Position numbers and translations under genes: made by a program
Source: Dehalococcoidia bacterium
GTDB taxonomy: Bacteria > Chloroflexota > Dehalococcoidia > Dehalococcoidales > RBG-16-60-22
Assembly (NCBI GenBank): GCA_030615655.1
Contig: JAUWYU010000073.1
Coordinates: 1-7,216 of the forward strand
Direction: 5' to 3'
Length of the DNA stretch: 7,216 nt
Notes under the pieces: generated by a model
What the model was told of the DNA's origin: nothing
Databases searched by the model: none
What the model saw: only the letters and a program-made list of their open reading frames with translations
Shown here: in pieces, positions 5,942-7,216 of the stretch
How positions within the stretch are numbered: position 1 is the first letter of the stretch
Layout: every line of letters begins with the position of its first letter

Positions 5942-6092
5942 TTATCTTTTCCCGCCCACCCGCCCTCGGAGCATTGGCGGCTCAGGCCTTAGATATCCCC
6001 TCTCGCTTCGCACTCCCCTGTTTGGAGGGGCTGGGGGCGAATTACGGGATAAGCCGCCGATGATACTGGGTGGTTAGGGTGGGAATAGATAA
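5942..6092. repeat. Long imperfect palindrome (foldback) between convergent operons
   Basis: The intergenic stretch 5909-6112 has no gene, but most of it is one nested inverted repeat. The outer arms are 5942-5957 and 6077-6092: 14 of 16 positions pair, and one mismatch is a G-T that would wobble in RNA. Going inward, ACCC (5958-5961) pairs with GGGT (6068-6071), GGCGGCT (5976-5982) with AGCCGCC (6052-6058), TATCCC (5994-5999) with GGGATA (6046-6051), and TTCGC (6007-6011) with GCGAA (6037-6041). At the centre CCCCT (6015-6019) pairs with AGGGG (6026-6030) around a 6-base loop. The left bulge 5983-5993 includes the self-complementary AGGCCT. No long T-run follows the structure on either strand (a T-rich stretch at 5926-5950 precedes it on the + strand), so it is not a textbook intrinsic terminator. 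It could block read-through between facing genes or be a small palindromic mobile repeat; no clear target duplication is visible. Confidence 0.65.
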
Positions 6093-6112
6093 TAATTGAG
6101 GGGGGTGGGGAG

Positions 6113-6847
6113 TTATCTCACGGGATAAGCTACAGATTTGACGGCGACGTAGATGGCGGCGGCGCCGAAAAGGAGCGGTCGGCAGGAAAAATTGCTGAAG
6201 CCAGCCGACAGCAGCAAATCCCTGACCTCATCGGGGGTGAAAAAGCGGGAGGCTGACTCCGCCAGGTAATGATAGGCGCCCTTATTACCGGAGAGCCAGT
6301 AACCCACCCTGGAGACAAACCAGCGCAGGTACAGGTGGAAAAGACCTCTTATCAGCCTGGATTTCGGCTGGCTGGTCTCCACGATGACAAATCTTCCGCT
6401 CGAGGATAGTACCCGCAGAATTTCTGACAGATAGCTGGATGTCATCGGGTTTTTATAGGTCAGGTTGCGGAAGGCGAAAGAGATGCCGATGCAGTTAAAA
6501 TATCCGTCGGTGAAAGGGAGGCTGGCAGCATCGCCATGGATAAAGGAAATATCCCTGCCTCTGCCTGATGCCACTGCTTTCCTGGCAGCTATCTCAAGCA
6601 TGGGCTGGCTGTAATCAATGCCGGTCAATTCCACATGGCTCTCTGCCAGCCGGGCAATATTAATCGCTAGGTCGCCGGTGCCACAGCAAAGGTCGAGTAC
6701 CCGGCGCGGGCGCGCCGTCAGGCACTCTCCGGCTGTCTTCCGGCGCCACCGCCTGTCGAGGCACCATGTTACCACATGATTGACCAGGTCGTAGCGGCGC
6801 GGAACAGCCGTGAACATACCGTGAAGAGGCTTCGCTTGCATCGTCAA
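6113..6847 (-). CDS. ubiE: UbiE/MenG-type demethylmenaquinone methyltransferase
   Basis: SAM-dependent C-methyltransferase expected to methylate demethylmenaquinone in the last step of menaquinone synthesis. It has 244 residues, in the family range. The N-terminal segment FTAVPRRYDLVNHVVTWCLDRRW (starting at residue 12, split by V25-V26) corresponds to the UbiE signature 'fd.ia..YDlmN...s.g..r.W'. SAM-binding motif I is VLDLCCGTGDL (50-60), the acidic residue after strand 2 is D78 (TGIDYS), GDAASLPF (105-112) is motif II-like, and FAFRNLT (124-130) plus YHYLAES (192-198) are typical of UbiE. Note NLT where many members have N-V-x-D. A TTG at 6847 is preferred as start because AGGAAG lies 8 bases before it; the ATG at 6841 (14 bases away) is the alternative and shortens the protein by 2 residues. 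It follows the UbiA-family gene after 12 bases, consistent with one quinone operon. Confidence 0.9.
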   Translation of the reverse strand: MTMQAKPLHGMFTAVPRRYDLVNHVVTWCLDRRWRRKTAGECLTARPRRVLDLCCGTGDLAINIARLAESHVELTGIDYSQPMLEIAARKAVASGRGRDISFIHGDAASLPFTDGYFNCIGISFAFRNLTYKNPMTSSYLSEILRVLSSSGRFVIVETSQPKSRLIRGLFHLYLRWFVSRVGYWLSGNKGAYHYLAESASRFFTPDEVRDLLLSAGFSNFSCRPLLFGAAAIYVAVKSVAYPVR

Positions 6848-6855
6848 TCTGGAAT

Positions 6856-6861
6856 CTTCCT
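6856..6861 (-). promoter_or_regulatory. Ribosome-binding site of ubiE overlapping the upstream stop codon
   Basis: Read on the - strand, AGGAAG shares its first bases with the TAG stop of the prenyltransferase gene (6860-6862) and lies 8 bases before TTG 6847. This favours the TTG start and suggests re-initiation by ribosomes finishing the upstream gene. Confidence 0.5.
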
Positions 6862-7216
6862 AGAAAATTGTAGCCAGAATGTAGCCGATACCCAGAAGCA
6901 GCTGGGTTAGGAGGACCACCTGAACATTACTGGCCATGGCCGGCACCAGCCTGTTCATATCCTGATGCTGACGAGCGCCCCGGATGGCTTTTATAGTGAA
7001 GGGCAGCGTTAAAAGGGCCAGCAGGGTATAGACGGGCATCCCCACCCCGGGCGAGCATATGTCAGCGATAACCCAGCCGATAATCCACAAATAGACGGTC
7101 ACCATCAGCACGGAGTAGAGGATGCTGGACTTTTCCTTGCCCATGGTGATGGGCAGGGTCTTTCTTCTGGCGGTCGCATCGGCCTCGGTATCGGGGAATT
7201 CGTTGAGGAAAAGCAG
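6860..7216 (-). CDS. UbiA-family prenyltransferase, C-terminal part (partial)
   Basis: The gene runs off the right edge of the window; 118 C-terminal residues are visible, starting in frame at base 7216. An internal ATG at 7142-7144 is not the true start, since clear family sequence lies upstream of it. The visible N-terminal part holds the second aspartate-rich motif of UbiA enzymes, NEFPDTEADATARRKTLPI (DxxxD at about residues 9-13), which binds prenyl diphosphate through Mg2+. Three hydrophobic membrane segments follow: ILYSVLMVTVYLWIIGWVI, VYTLLALLTLPFTI and VVLLTQLLLGIGYILATIF. With the UbiE-type methyltransferase 12 bases downstream, the likely role is MenA (transfer of a polyprenyl chain to 1,4-dihydroxy-2-naphthoate). 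Other UbiA members, such as geranylgeranylglyceryl phosphate or heme O synthase relatives, cannot be excluded without the N-terminal half. Confidence 0.85.
   Translation of the reverse strand: MLFLNEFPDTEADATARRKTLPITMGKEKSSILYSVLMVTVYLWIIGWVIADICSPGVGMPVYTLLALLTLPFTIKAIRGARQHQDMNRLVPAMASNVQVVLLTQLLLGIGYILATIF

Noticed and set aside
5921..5950. T-rich stretch as an intrinsic terminator for the + operon
   Set aside because: No convincing stem directly precedes it; only a 4-bp GGTT/AACC pairing within the last codons was found, and the strong foldback lies after it.
6068..6110. G-quadruplex from the G-runs near the ubiE 3' end
   Set aside because: Three tracts are close together, but the next lies about 15 bases away, beyond the usual loop limit; the bases are better explained as part of the foldback arm.
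7142..7144. ATG as the true start of the prenyltransferase
   Set aside because: The frame stays open to the window edge and the upstream codons encode the conserved second Asp-rich motif of UbiA proteins.

Overview
This is a gene-dense bacterial chromosomal window of housekeeping type. Ten genes read left to right in one tightly packed run (2-5908). They converge on two genes that read right to left (6113-7216). The backbone genes are GC-rich: 37 of 60 bases are G or C in 961-1020 (ispF) and 36 of 60 in 2761-2820 (cysS). The order ispD-ispF-cysS, the CysRS active-site variant, and the UbiA/UbiE pair suggest an anaerobic Chloroflexota member, perhaps Dehalococcoidia. That placement rests on gene order and general look only and is a modest-confidence inference.

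Left to right on the + strand: the last 60 codons of an alpha/beta hydrolase (2-184); ispD (195-884) and ispF (874-1368), overlapping by 11 bases, which supply two steps of the MEP isoprenoid pathway; two small, markedly AT-rich VOC-fold genes (1371-2145); cysS, cysteinyl-tRNA synthetase (2164-3621); a NUDIX hydrolase (3629-4099); a two-helix membrane protein (4119-4334); a YbjQ/UPF0145 protein (4331-4645); and a HemN-like radical SAM protein (4646-5908). Gaps are between -11 and 34 bases, and no promoter or terminator is visible inside the run, so a single polycistronic transcript is plausible.

The 204-base stretch between the convergent genes (5909-6112) holds no gene. It does contain a roughly 150-base imperfect palindrome (5942-6092) that folds back on itself through several nested stems. 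It may be a transcription barrier between the facing operons or a small palindromic mobile repeat.

On the - strand, a UbiA-family prenyltransferase (C-terminal part only, 6860-7216) is followed after 12 bases by a UbiE/MenG-type C-methyltransferase (6113-6847). Together they look like the prenylation and methylation steps of menaquinone synthesis. IspD and IspF in the facing operon would feed the isoprenoid precursors for that side chain, so the two halves of the window are metabolically linked.

I did not find a clearly new multi-gene system. The points most worth a second look are the long foldback, the AT-rich VOC pair inside the ispDF-cysS run, and the coupled membrane protein/YbjQ/radical SAM trio, whose radical SAM member fits neither HemN nor HemW exactly.
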